In this document: piece by piece, positions 1 through 10,036 of the stretch
Position numbering within the stretch: the first letter of the stretch is position 1
Layout: each line of letters begins with the position of its first letter
DNA from: Candidatus Gastranaerophilales bacterium
GTDB taxonomy: Bacteria > Cyanobacteriota > Vampirovibrionia > Gastranaerophilales > JANQFW01
DNA: 49,870 nt
Direction: 5' to 3'
Assembly: GCA_028280605.1 (NCBI GenBank)
Contig: JANQLL010000075.1
Span: forward strand, 1 to 49,870
The notes under the pieces: model-generated
Databases searched by the model: none
Seen by the model: the letters and a program-made list of their open reading frames with translations, nothing else
What the model was told of the DNA's origin: nothing
Program-made: the position numbers and the translations under genes

Positions 1-178
1 TAACTAATAAAAGCATGGCTCATTTTTTATTTTTTTTCTAAATTATTCTTTTTTACTTTTAATTTATTATTTGCTTTTAACTACTTTTCCGTAGCCCTGA
101 AAGAAAAAGTCAGAATTTTTCTCCAATAAAAGTCAAAATTATGAAAATTACCTGTTGTTATTGTATAAAGCTTTACTC

Positions 179-2179
179 TTAGAAGCCTGAAGTATCCTCA
201 TCAAGAGGGATTATTTCATTAGGTGACATAACTTTTGTTTTCTTTATAGTTGAATTTTTGCAGCTTATTACTTGCTTAACCTTATTACTTTGACCTCCAG
301 GCATACTAACAGTAGTGGGCACTAATTCGCCAACTGCCTCATTGGATAAGTTGCTTCCATTGGTTATTACGGCAAGAGCTTTAACTATTTGCTTCAAGTC
401 TTCTGCTTGAGTAAAAAGATCCTCGGATGCTGACGAACTTTCTTCAGCATTGGAAGCGTTGGTCTGTATAACTTGATCTATTGCCGATATTGCCTTGTTT
501 ATCTCTAGCAGTCCCTGAGATTGCTCTTGGCTGGCTTCAGCTATTTCACTTAATAGTGCGTTAACTTTTTCAGATTGATTATTAATATCATCAAGAGATT
601 CTTTTACTTGTTTTGAAACATGAGCGCCATGTTCTGAAATATTGACGTTATTTTCAATTATATCAGCAGTATTTTTAGCCGCCTGTGCACTTTTTTGAGC
701 AAGGTTTCTTACTTCTTCGGCTACAACTGCAAAGCCTTGTCCAGCATCTCCGGCTCGGGCCGCTTCAACAGCTGCATTTAGCGCTAATATATTTGTTTGG
801 AATGCAATTTCGTCAATTACTTTTATTATTTTAGCAATTTCATTACTGGATTTTTTAAGTTCTCCCATAGATTCCATCATGTTTTGCATCTCAATGTTAG
901 CCTTGTCAGAAGAATTTTTTACGCTACTGGCAATATTAACGGATTCTTGTGTATTCTTGCTATTTTGACTAACCATAGAAGATGTTTCTTCGATGGTCGA
1001 GGATACTTCTTCTATGGTTGAGGCTTGCTCAGTGCTGCCTTCTGCAAGTTGAACAGATGAATTTTTTAATAGATCGGATGCAGATGCTACAAGTGAGGAG
1101 CTCTTATTTATCTTGCCTACTAATTTATTGATAGGGTTTGTTATACTTTGAGATATTTTAATTCCAGCTATTATTATTATGGAAACTGAAAATAAAAAAA
1201 CAATTAAAGAATTTCTTTGTAATTCATATACCACTGCCAGAGCTTCAGATTTATCTACTTCTGCAATTATTGCCCATTTAGCACCCAGTATGTCAATGGG
1301 GGCATAAGAGCTTAATACATCAATGCCTCTATAGTTTTTAATCAATTTTGTTTCTATTTTGTTATCAAAAGCATTTTGTGCAGCTTTGGTTTGAATTTTT
1401 ATATTTTTTTTGAAAGATTTATTAACAGTTAGATTACTGTCAAGCCTTGAGCTTGATCTCAATAATCTATCACTTCCTATTAGATAAGTTTCGCCTGTTT
1501 TACCAAGCCCTACATCGTCTTTCATTATTTGGTTTATTTTATCGATAGATACCTGAACAGCTAAGACCCCTTTCACTGTATGTTCATTATGGATATCAAT
1601 CAAAGGTGTTATTATGAAAGCTGCGGATGCGTCCATGTCTTCGTAGTATTTAAAATCTTTAAATGAGATTTGACCGGTTCTGATGGTTTCTTTGAAACCA
1701 TCTGCTAAGCTGGTACTACTATAGTCTTTTATTATATTTTTTCCAATAGCAGACTTATGAGCATCTGTATATATTATATTTCCGTCTTTATCTGCGACAA
1801 ACACATCCTGAAAACCCATGCTTACCAGGTCATTATGGTCTTTAAGCAGGTGTCCTACTTTATCACTGTATATATTTAACTTTTCTTCAAATTCAGCTGT
1901 ATCCTCATAATATTCATTCAATCTCACTATAATCATGTGGGTTCTTGCAAAAGAATCCACCAGTTTAATTGTGTCAGAAAAATAAGTTTTAATACTCTTT
2001 GCCTTCAGGTGTTTTATACCTTCAAGCTTTAATATTGCTGCATTCTCCAGTGCATTACCTGCATAACTTATAGCAATAAAGGCAAAGAGTATAATTGGTA
2101 AAACGCCTGCAAGTAAAAAACTTATCAAGAGCTTAGCCCTAAGGCTTAGATTTTTAAACATATAAGATAAACCTTCCAA
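179..2179 (-). CDS. Methyl-accepting chemotaxis protein with extracellular sensor domain
   Basis: N-terminal TM, periplasmic Cache-like region, second TM, and the MCP signalling hairpin motif ([42 protein letters not shown]). Confidence 0.97.
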   Translation of the reverse strand: MEGLSYMFKNLSLRAKLLISFLLAGVLPIILFAFIAISYAGNALENAAILKLEGIKHLKAKSIKTYFSDTIKLVDSFARTHMIIVRLNEYYEDTAEFEEKLNIYSDKVGHLLKDHNDLVSMGFQDVFVADKDGNIIYTDAHKSAIGKNIIKDYSSTSLADGFKETIRTGQISFKDFKYYEDMDASAAFIITPLIDIHNEHTVKGVLAVQVSIDKINQIMKDDVGLGKTGETYLIGSDRLLRSSSRLDSNLTVNKSFKKNIKIQTKAAQNAFDNKIETKLIKNYRGIDVLSSYAPIDILGAKWAIIAEVDKSEALAVVYELQRNSLIVFLFSVSIIIIAGIKISQSITNPINKLVGKINKSSSLVASASDLLKNSSVQLAEGSTEQASTIEEVSSTIEETSSMVSQNSKNTQESVNIASSVKNSSDKANIEMQNMMESMGELKKSSNEIAKIIKVIDEIAFQTNILALNAAVEAARAGDAGQGFAVVAEEVRNLAQKSAQAAKNTADIIENNVNISEHGAHVSKQVKESLDDINNQSEKVNALLSEIAEASQEQSQGLLEINKAISAIDQVIQTNASNAEESSSASEDLFTQAEDLKQIVKALAVITNGSNLSNEAVGELVPTTVSMPGGQSNKVKQVISCKNSTIKKTKVMSPNEIIPLDEDTSGF

Positions 2180-2481
2180 CTATTAGTTAAGTGTGTTTCT
2201 ATTATATATGATTTTTTCATCATTGCTATAATATTTATATATTAAAGATGATAAAAAAAATCACCTTTCTAAAGGATAAAAAACATTTTAGAAGCGTAAG
2301 GTTGAATTTTTTCAACAATAAGGCTTATTCTAAGGGTAAGGTAAAATTTGATGCTAAGCAATATATACAATAAATGCCTAGTTGTATTGTAATTTATAAT
2401 ATTGTAATAATTTTCATAATATTTGAAAATTATTTATTTTGATGAAAAATAAAACACGACTATTTATCTAAGTGATATTTG

Positions 2482-2745
2482 TCAGCAATTCTCATCTAAT
2501 ATTATATTTTCCAGCTCATATCTGTCCAAATGCCCCTTTAGCAGGTAACCCATTATCATTGCGCACGCTATAATATCTTTTTCTTCGATATTCGTACGGG
2601 TTTTGACTTTGTTTATAAGATCCGCATAGTTGTGCATAACTTGCAGCATTTGAGAGTCAATCCTGTCTATCATAACATTCATTGTTATGGATGGATTTTC
2701 TAAGCTTTTTAAAAAGTCTTCGGCCGCCTTTATCTTGTTTTGCAT
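2482..2745 (-). CDS. Small hypothetical protein
   Basis: 87-aa ORF with upstream GGAAGG-like RBS; no recognised domain. Confidence 0.6.
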   Translation of the reverse strand: MQNKIKAAEDFLKSLENPSITMNVMIDRIDSQMLQVMHNYADLINKVKTRTNIEEKDIIACAMIMGYLLKGHLDRYELENIILDENC

Positions 2746-2828
2746 TTCCTTCCACCCCGTATGATGAACTTAACATACGAATAATATAGCAATACGGGAT
2801 TTTTACTTCAATATACAGTTGGGTAGAA

Positions 2829-3266
2829 CTAAACAGGTACTTTGAAGTATTCTTGCTTTAATGTGTAATTTATATCTTCTAGCCATAGGAATCCTACTAT
2901 TTTCTTTTTCCATGGAAATTCAACAACAGGCAAGCATTTATTATTAAAACATTTCATAGTGTCATAGGCTTCGTCAAGATTCATTCCAGGATAAAGAACA
3001 ATAGGATAGTCGTACTGGTAGTCCAATTCTTTTATTTGTGTGTTTCTAATAATACTTAAATTTTGTTTTAATCTTTCTTTTAATATCTTTTTCAACTTAG
3101 TTTTATTTATGTAGCCTAAAAGATAAGATTCCTTGTTTGTGATAGGTATGTCCTCGACATTATAAATTTTCATTTTTTCAAAAATGTCAAAAATTGTATC
3201 ATTCTCGCAGACAAATGTGGCATTTTGTCTGGTATACTCTTTTACAATCCTTTTAGTCAAACTCAT
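2829..3266 (-). CDS. CBS-domain protein
   Basis: Two CBS-like halves (DTIFDIFEKMKIYNVEDIPITNKESYLLGYINK; NLDEAYDTMKCFNNKCLPVVEFPWKKKIVGFLWLEDI); GAGAGG RBS. Confidence 0.8.
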   Translation of the reverse strand: MSLTKRIVKEYTRQNATFVCENDTIFDIFEKMKIYNVEDIPITNKESYLLGYINKTKLKKILKERLKQNLSIIRNTQIKELDYQYDYPIVLYPGMNLDEAYDTMKCFNNKCLPVVEFPWKKKIVGFLWLEDINYTLKQEYFKVPV

Positions 3267-3576
3267 ATTAAATCCTCTCTATGTGAAGAAATTTTTGATA
3301 AAAAAGATTAAATCCTTTTAAGTTAGATTACAGTGATAAATTTAATTATTTATTTTTTTAGTTAGAAATGAACAGGATCAAAGTATTTACAGAAAAATGT
3401 AACTCTTTTTTACTGAACCCATATAAAATCCTCTCTAAGTGTTAAAAAATTTTTAGTGAAAAGATTAAATCCTTTTAGTTAGATTACTGTAATAAATTTA
3501 ACTAATTTTTTTATGAAAAGCTATAAGTAAACAGGGTAAAAGTATTTATAAGAAAAATATAACTTACCTAGTTAAA
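3265..3576. repeat. Diverged tandem duplication of the CBS-gene upstream region, period ~156 bp
   Basis: 'atattaaatcctctctatgtg...gattaaatccttttaagttagattac' from 3265 recurs as 'atataaaatcctctctaagtg...gattaaatccttttagttagattac' from 3421. Confidence 0.85.
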
Positions 3577-3714
3577 TGTAGCCATCATGTATATGACCTA
3601 GAATTAGATAAGTCTTCTATACTATTTAGTTAAATTCTTATTTATTTGTATGTATAGAATTCTGAATAGTACTGATTTAAAGGCGTTTAAAAGGTATGTT
3701 TCTTTCAATTTTTT

Positions 3715-4647
3715 TTATAGTTCTTTCGTTATTTTAAAATGTAATTTTGCAATATTGCCAAGTTTATCTTTTCCGATATTCTGAATAAAATATCGTGCTT
3801 GGTTTTTAACTCTTTGAGAAGAACCTTTTGGTAAATCAATATTATATTGTAAAGAAAGCTTTTTCATTTTCTGTATAAACTCGTTCCTTGCTAAAATAGA
3901 TGCTGCAGCTACTGCAATATCATCTTCGGCGCGGACTCTTTGCTCTAGATTTATATTTACTCCCTTAGATTTTAATGCATTTTTTATTAATGATTCATCT
4001 CCGAATTTGTCAGAAAGAGCATTTTTGCATTCTTTTTTTTGTAGAATATTTTCTATTGCTCTTGCGTGTCCCCAAGCTAGTAATTTGTTTAGATTTTTAA
4101 AGCTTTCATATAGTTGATTGTATTTTTCCGGGTTTATTACAACAACTGAGTTTATTGTATTTTCTTTTATTTTTACGGCAAGTTTTTCTATATTCGTATC
4201 TGTTATTTTTTTACTGTCTTGTACGCCCAGGCTGCTTATGAGTTCTTTATTTGTTTCATCAATAAGTACGGCAGCAACAACCAAAGGTCCAAAATAATCA
4301 CCCTTTCCTGATTCATCTGTTCCTATCCAGCTTGAGTATTTATATAGTTGGGGTTCTGGTAAACTTGTTTCTGCTGCTTTTGGGGCAGGGGTTATATTTA
4401 GGTAGTTATCAAGAAAAGGTTCTGTATTTTTACCTTGAACCAGAATTTTACCGCTATTGTATAGAGTAACGGTTACCCCGCTGCCTTGGGCACGCCAGAA
4501 AGCGTGATTTATTGGCTTTAGTTCAAAGCCGTTATTCTGAAGTTTTTCTTTTAATTCTTTTTCTTTTTTTAAGTCGTATTTTGAACTATAACAATTACTT
4601 CCGTTAGTGTCCACTGTAAAAAACCTTCTATAAAAAACTACTCCCAA
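3715..4647 (-). CDS. rnhC: Ribonuclease HIII
   Basis: GTDESGKGDYFGPLVVAAV motif, IGKDKLGNIAKLHFK C-terminal region and an N-terminal TBP-like substrate-binding domain. Confidence 0.93.
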   Translation of the reverse strand: MGVVFYRRFFTVDTNGSNCYSSKYDLKKEKELKEKLQNNGFELKPINHAFWRAQGSGVTVTLYNSGKILVQGKNTEPFLDNYLNITPAPKAAETSLPEPQLYKYSSWIGTDESGKGDYFGPLVVAAVLIDETNKELISSLGVQDSKKITDTNIEKLAVKIKENTINSVVVINPEKYNQLYESFKNLNKLLAWGHARAIENILQKKECKNALSDKFGDESLIKNALKSKGVNINLEQRVRAEDDIAVAAASILARNEFIQKMKKLSLQYNIDLPKGSSQRVKNQARYFIQNIGKDKLGNIAKLHFKITKEL

Positions 4648-4708
4648 TAAAAAATATTAAACTAAAAATTACCTAAAGTAAAACAAAATAAAACTATAAG
4701 AACAAAAT

Positions 4709-4798
4709 AAAAAAGGTTCTTTCAGAACCCCATCGTTAGCACATTACCAAATTTTTATTAAATTCTTTTTTACTTAACCTTTTACCTTTTCTTTACCC
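4709..4798 (-). ncRNA. Putative small RNA, copy 1 (diverged) of a three-copy family
   Basis: Minus strand: ATACTTTATAAT promoter, GGGTAAAG 5' end, A-rich body, intrinsic terminator GGTTCTGAAAGAACCTTTTTT. Same layout as copies at 14160-14226 and 36470-36545. Confidence 0.55.
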
Positions 4799-4867
4799 AA
4801 TATTATAAAGTATTCATTTCAGCAAAAAGTGCGTATTCCTATAAAAACATTAAGAAATATTAATGAA

Positions 4868-5734
4868 TTATTTTTCAGCATAAACATATGCAGATAATGA
4901 TTCTAAAGTAATAATTTTTCCATCCAGCTCTGCCTTTAAGTCTTCAATATATCGATTTACCACTTGTTCATCAAGGTAGTTCATGAACCTTTGTTTTAAT
5001 GACTGTGCTCCACCTCCTGATGATGTATTAAACCAAGGTTCTATCATAGATGCGGAGACCGGATAGGTTGATTTTTCGACATTTATGTCTATGTTTATAT
5101 TTTTAAAACCTGCTTGTATTAAATTATCCTCTAGTGTTTTATCATCAAAATCGGTTAAAGGGTCATTAGGATTGCTCATTATTTTGTATTCAACTTCTTT
5201 AATTTGTTCATAATTGGGAAAGTTAAGGGGATTTATTAACTCATAATATTTTGTATTTGATTTAATAATAGGTTCAAAAAATGATATTCTTCCGCCTGGT
5301 TTAAGAATTCTGTTAAGTTCTTTTATAGAGGTTAACTTATCAAGTACATGAACCAGTACAGATCTCATAACTATTACATCAACAGAGTTATCTTCCAGAT
5401 TTAGATTAGTTATGTCTGTCTTAATGAATTCAATATTATTATTGATGCCACAATCTTCAGCTATTCTTTTACATTCATCCAGGCAGTCCCGGGCAGAATC
5501 TGCAAAAATAACTTTTCCAGATTCTTTTAATTTATTATGTGCTTCAAACGCTAACAAGCCTGTGCCGGTTCCGATATCTATTAATATATCGTTTGCTTTG
5601 ATTTTGGCATTGTCCAAAATTCTATCTCTGACAAGCATTAACCAATTTATTGTTTGATTTTTTTGCTCTTCTGTCATATAAGAAAATCTGGAATTTTTAA
5701 GCCATTGCGTCCAGGTTTCAATAACTTTAGGCAT
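4868..5734 (-). CDS. Class I SAM-dependent methyltransferase
   Basis: Motif I ILIDIGTGTGLLAFEA, and a LNRILKPGGRISFFEP segment typical of the family. Confidence 0.9.
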   Translation of the reverse strand: MPKVIETWTQWLKNSRFSYMTEEQKNQTINWLMLVRDRILDNAKIKANDILIDIGTGTGLLAFEAHNKLKESGKVIFADSARDCLDECKRIAEDCGINNNIEFIKTDITNLNLEDNSVDVIVMRSVLVHVLDKLTSIKELNRILKPGGRISFFEPIIKSNTKYYELINPLNFPNYEQIKEVEYKIMSNPNDPLTDFDDKTLEDNLIQAGFKNINIDINVEKSTYPVSASMIEPWFNTSSGGGAQSLKQRFMNYLDEQVVNRYIEDLKAELDGKIITLESLSAYVYAEK

Positions 5735-5775
5735 AAATAACCTCTTTCTAATTACCTGTAAAATATTGGGCAGCT

Positions 5776-6048
5776 TTATCTGTTTATTATCTCAAAAGCT
5801 TTTTTGCAATTTGGGCAGTTGATTTCTTCCCTGGCTACCTTTGTACTACAATTCGAGCATTGTTTATATACTTCTCCGGGTTTATATTTATAGTTTTCAG
5901 GTGTCTTGTTTAGTGCATCAAAAAAATCATCTGATTTTATATTTTTCTTTTTTAATAAATAAGTAGTCGTTATAAAAATAATAATAAACTTTACTGCAAC
6001 TGCAATAATAATAAGCAAAAAAGCTAATTTTAAAATACTTATGAACAC
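5776..6048 (-). CDS. Small membrane protein with C-terminal zinc ribbon
   Basis: N-terminal TM, then CSNCSTKVAREEINCPNCKKAFE (CxxC...CxxC). Confidence 0.7.
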   Translation of the reverse strand: MFISILKLAFLLIIIAVAVKFIIIFITTTYLLKKKNIKSDDFFDALNKTPENYKYKPGEVYKQCSNCSTKVAREEINCPNCKKAFEIINR

Positions 6049-6309
6049 TATTCTATGAATACCTCTTACCTTTGTTGTTCTACATTATATTATACTCTTA
6101 ATAATTATATTGTCTCAAAAATACTTTTTATAAATTTGGTCTGGCACTTCTTTGAATATTGTTGTATGCTATCATTAACTTTTGTTATAAGTGTTTAGTT
6201 AATTGGATTTTGGATTATGTAAAGTAAAAATTTATATAAGTAATGTATAATTTAAGAGTTTACTTAAAAAATAAATTTGTAATATGTTTAAATATCCGGG
6301 TGGAGGAAT

Positions 6310-8760
6310 ATGAAAAAGATTTTAGGGTTACTGGTAATTGCAGTGCTAATGCAATCATCAGTTTTAATGTCATCAGTGCTCGCACTGGAAGATATTGGGA
6401 GTTACGAGGCAGGTGCATCTGTATCAGCTGATAAGTCTGGTGATATAGGAGGCGTTGATGGATTAAGCGAGTCAACAGAAACAACAGAGAAAAAATTTGA
6501 GAAAAATCTTGAACAGAAGTTACCAAAACAAAATAATTCTATAAGCGCAATAGAAGAATTATACGAGGGTAAGTTAAAACAGTTTGGTTATGAGATTTTT
6601 GGAGATACCGTAAACCAAACTTATAATAGTAAAATTCCGAATAATTATACTTTAAAGATCGGAGATAAAGTTAATCTTTATTTTTGGGGCAGTTCAATTG
6701 ATGTTTTAACTTCTGCCGGAAGTAGTTCTTTAAGTCCTTTTGTTAAAACAATGGTGGATACACAAGGTAATTTATTTGTACCCAGCATTGGCGTTATAAA
6801 AGCAAGAGGTCAGACATTAAAGCAGGTTGAGAATAAAATATACTCAACGCTTTCTAAAAGGATATCGAATTTTAGATTGAAAATAAGTGTTCACGAGCCT
6901 GGTAATCAAGGTGTAATGGTTGTTGGTAATATAAAGAGGCCGGGCGTTATTTATCTTGATTCTTCCGCTAGTGTATTAGATGCCCTTAATCTTACCGGTG
7001 GTGTTTTAAAAGAAGGTTCTTTAAGAAATATCAAATACATCAGTAATAAAAAGTCAAGGCAGATTGATCTTTATAATGTATTGTTAAAAGGTAAAGTACA
7101 AGATATCTCTCTTAAAGATGGCGATGTGATTTTAGTTAATCCTATAGGTAAAGTTGTAGCTTTATCTGAAGGTGTAAAAAAACCGGGTATTTATGAATTT
7201 ACAGATAAAGAAAACTTAGAAGAAGTAATTGGATTTGCCGGGGGGTTATTACCTTCATCTAATGTGGATAAATTAGAAATTGAAAGATTTGATAATTCAA
7301 TAAAGCAAAGAGTATTCAAAAACGTAAATATTAACCAGCTAGCTGAAATAAAGCCAAATGATGGTGATCTTGTTAAATTTAAAAAATTATACAATATACC
7401 TGAAAATATCGTTGTGTTAAAGGGGAATGTTAAAAATCCCGGCGGTTATGAATTTAAAGTGGGTATGAAGTTGTCCGATATACTTAAGTCAAGCGATGAG
7501 GTGCTTGTTAATACGTTTGTGGGACAGGCGATAATAACTAGGGTTATTAATGCTCAAAAGGATGTTGCCAATATTCCGATTTCTTTACTTGAATTCTTTA
7601 ATGGTACGATCAACCCTGAATTAAAGAAAAGAGATATTATTAAAATATATCCAGGCATTGAGTCAGAAATGGTATTTGTTAAAGGATGTATTAATAACCC
7701 CGGGTCAATACCTTACAGAGAAAATTTAACATTAGGGCAGGTGTTAGGCAGTCTGCAGTTTAATATAAATGTAAACAATATAGCTGTAGAGATTAAATCC
7801 TTAAGACCTGATAATGCTGCTATATCATTAAAGAAAAAGATTAAATCTCTAAATCCGGATGGGAATAAAAATGAAGCTGATGATAATGATAAGAATGTAG
7901 AGTCATTAAATGAGCTGAATGTCAAAATCGTTTACTTATATGAGTATTTAACTCAGAATTATCAAGGGAATGTAAAATTGCAGCCTGGAGATTCTATTTT
8001 ATTTAGACCTCTATTGCCAAAAGAAGCGCTAAGGACTGTAGAGATAACAGGTTATGTTAAAAGCCCCGGTGTTTACAAAATAAGACCAGGCTTAAGATTA
8101 ACAGATATTATTTCTCAGGCTGGGGGGCTTAAGCCCGGTGCTTTTTTAAATGGGCTTGTGTTTACTCGCCCTTCACTTGTGGCTGTTCAGAATAGGTTGA
8201 ATAAGGAAAATCTTTTGAAATATCAGGAAGAATTGGCTTTAGAGTCTACTAAGTTTGCTAAAAAAGACAATGTGGCTAATATTTCTCAAGAAATGGCAAT
8301 GCAAGATAGATTCTTGAAATTGTTTTCTCAAGATGAGGAAAAACTTAAAGGAAGAATCGCTATAAATATTGAAGATAATCAGTTATCACCTGATGATAAT
8401 ATTGAGATCAAAGATGGCGACAAGATACACATACCTGCAGAGCCCGGTTATGTATTACTGGTAGGTGAGGTTAATAACCAGTCTGCTATTGCTTATATGT
8501 CTAACAAGCCTTTAAAGCATTATATTAACAGGGCGGGCGGTTTGAAAAAAGAAGCCAAAAAAAATCAGATTTATATTGTTAAGGCAAACGGTATAACAGT
8601 AAAGCCTAAAAAGCTTATGGCCTATAGGTTGGGCCAGGGGGATTCTGTTGTTATACCTAAGAAATACGTTCAGAGAATCAATAAGACAGAGCTTGTTAAA
8701 GGTCTTGCCGATGGGGCGTTTAAGCTAATGAGTATAATATTCATGATGGATAGATTGTAA
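6310..8760 (+). CDS. Polysaccharide export / SLBB-domain outer-membrane protein (Wza-like)
   Basis: Signal peptide, poly-export domain (YTLKIGDKVNLYFWG...VDTQGNLFVPSIGVIKARGQTLKQVENKI) and several SLBB repeats (VEITGYVKSPGVYKIRPGLRLTDIISQAGGL). Confidence 0.93.
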   Translation: MKKILGLLVIAVLMQSSVLMSSVLALEDIGSYEAGASVSADKSGDIGGVDGLSESTETTEKKFEKNLEQKLPKQNNSISAIEELYEGKLKQFGYEIFGDTVNQTYNSKIPNNYTLKIGDKVNLYFWGSSIDVLTSAGSSSLSPFVKTMVDTQGNLFVPSIGVIKARGQTLKQVENKIYSTLSKRISNFRLKISVHEPGNQGVMVVGNIKRPGVIYLDSSASVLDALNLTGGVLKEGSLRNIKYISNKKSRQIDLYNVLLKGKVQDISLKDGDVILVNPIGKVVALSEGVKKPGIYEFTDKENLEEVIGFAGGLLPSSNVDKLEIERFDNSIKQRVFKNVNINQLAEIKPNDGDLVKFKKLYNIPENIVVLKGNVKNPGGYEFKVGMKLSDILKSSDEVLVNTFVGQAIITRVINAQKDVANIPISLLEFFNGTINPELKKRDIIKIYPGIESEMVFVKGCINNPGSIPYRENLTLGQVLGSLQFNINVNNIAVEIKSLRPDNAAISLKKKIKSLNPDGNKNEADDNDKNVESLNELNVKIVYLYEYLTQNYQGNVKLQPGDSILFRPLLPKEALRTVEITGYVKSPGVYKIRPGLRLTDIISQAGGLKPGAFLNGLVFTRPSLVAVQNRLNKENLLKYQEELALESTKFAKKDNVANISQEMAMQDRFLKLFSQDEEKLKGRIAINIEDNQLSPDDNIEIKDGDKIHIPAEPGYVLLVGEVNNQSAIAYMSNKPLKHYINRAGGLKKEAKKNQIYIVKANGITVKPKKLMAYRLGQGDSVVIPKKYVQRINKTELVKGLADGAFKLMSIIFMMDRL

Positions 8761-8802
8761 ATAATCCTTCCTGTCTCAATAATTAAACCTTTCTTTTATA
8801 TG

Positions 8803-8822
8803 GCTGACCTTAGAGTCGGTCA
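8803..8822 (+). terminator. Possible terminator hairpin after the SLBB gene
   Basis: TGACC...GGTCA stem ~45 bp after the stop. Confidence 0.35.
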
Positions 8823-9141
8823 TTGAATTTTTGGCGGCAGTTCTAAGCAGCTTTTTTATTCTTATATATTATTTAATTTTTACCATTAAAAAAAACATCT
8901 GATTTTTTGATTATCCAATGTAGTAAATTTATGTAACAAACAGTTATAAACCCTGCAAAATTTTGAAAAATATGTTATTACATATATAGTAATTATAGAT
9001 AAAATATATTTAATTTTAAAAACCCTAGGTAGACTTGAACAACACCAAGACTTATAACCAGTAAAAAAAAGGTGATAACTATCATCAAGCATTAATTCAT
9101 AAGCCAGTTACAAACTTAAGAAATCAGAGGCGTACAGGGAA

Positions 9142-9603
9142 GTGACACTAACACTGTTCATTACAACTTTATTAATAGCACTATGGAATATAATAACATT
9201 CCTGTGCCCTACAACATCCTTAAATAATATCAACAAAAGAAAAAAGCCATATTTTTCAATCATTACTAATATTTATAAATATCCAAGTATAATATACACG
9301 GCTATAAAAAAAATAATAAACAAAATACCACGTAAACAGAATAATAATAGTATCATTACAACTCCAAATACAGAAAATAATATCTATAAAACGCAAAATT
9401 CTGTACAAAACAGAATAAGTAATAGTATATTGATAATGAACAAAGCACTAATATGTGCAAACTTCTTACGACTAAAGAAATTAAAGGATGCGCAAGCCAC
9501 GCAAATTTTAATTTCAAAACAGCACATTTTTCGCCCAGAGGATAAGTGTGCCTATTTTTCCCCTTTTGCAGCAAAATTTTACCATTACCTAAATAATCTT
9601 TAA
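9142..9603 (+). CDS. Hypothetical protein (paralogue of 29899..30351)
   Basis: N-terminal hydrophobic segment; the N terminus and KLKDAQATQILISK are conserved with the second copy. Coding status uncertain. Confidence 0.4.
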   Translation: MTLTLFITTLLIALWNIITFLCPTTSLNNINKRKKPYFSIITNIYKYPSIIYTAIKKIINKIPRKQNNNSIITTPNTENNIYKTQNSVQNRISNSILIMNKALICANFLRLKKLKDAQATQILISKQHIFRPEDKCAYFSPFAAKFYHYLNNL

Positions 9604-9660
9604 TTTTTGCATCAACACACAATTGAATATTTTTTTTGACTTCTTTAAAGGCTAAAAGAG
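9142..9660 (+). repeat. Inverted repeat copy A (~0.5 kb); carries a 153-aa ORF (9142..9603)
   Basis: Shares the ORF (KLKDAQATQILISK), a 39-nt identical hairpin and a conserved 3' noncoding tail with 29843..30351 in opposite orientation. Confidence 0.85.
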
Positions 9661-9746
9661 TCTACTTCTTAATGCAAACTTTCTCCCACGACTTCTTTAA
9701 TATCTTTTACCATCTGTTTCCTCATATTTTTTTTATTCTTTTTATC

Positions 9747-9780
9747 TCCCCTCCAACTCGAAAGGGGGTTTTTTATTTTT
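9747..9780 (+). terminator. Intrinsic terminator
   Basis: CCCCTccaactcgaaAGGGGG followed by TTTTTTATTTTTTT. Confidence 0.7.
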
Positions 9781-9793
9781 TTAACACCTAAAC

Positions 9794-9828
9794 ACAAAAA
9801 AAACTTCTTGTTTAGGTGAAACAAGAAG
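9794..9828 (-). terminator. Intrinsic terminator of the GH13 gene
   Basis: Minus strand CTTCTTGTTT-CACCT-AAACAAGAAG followed by TTTTTTTT; the only gene reading into it is 10037..12850 (-). Confidence 0.75.
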
Positions 9829-10036
9829 GATTGGTTTAAAGATTTTAGCAAGTGTGTAGGTTAATATATAGGTTTACATATAGGTTGTAATATATAGATT
9901 CAAATTCTTTCATTGATACTACTTATACTTTCTCTTAACTCTTTACCTATCTTATATATATAAAGTTATATACATGAAAAAAATTGCCATGAAAAATAAT
10001 ATTTTTTTTAAAATATAAAAATTGTCCGGCTATCCC

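Noticed and set aside
797-1021. Plus-strand 74-aa ORF inside the MCP gene
   Set aside because: Antisense to a strongly conserved coding region; no RBS or recognisable protein.
6243-6526. Two short ORFs overlapping the 5' end of the SLBB gene
   Set aside because: Overlap the true signal-peptide start; low-complexity shadow frames.
9356-9622. Minus-strand 88-aa ORF in repeat copy A
   Set aside because: Lies opposite the repeat; no counterpart needed to explain the conservation, which is centred on the hairpin and 3' tail.
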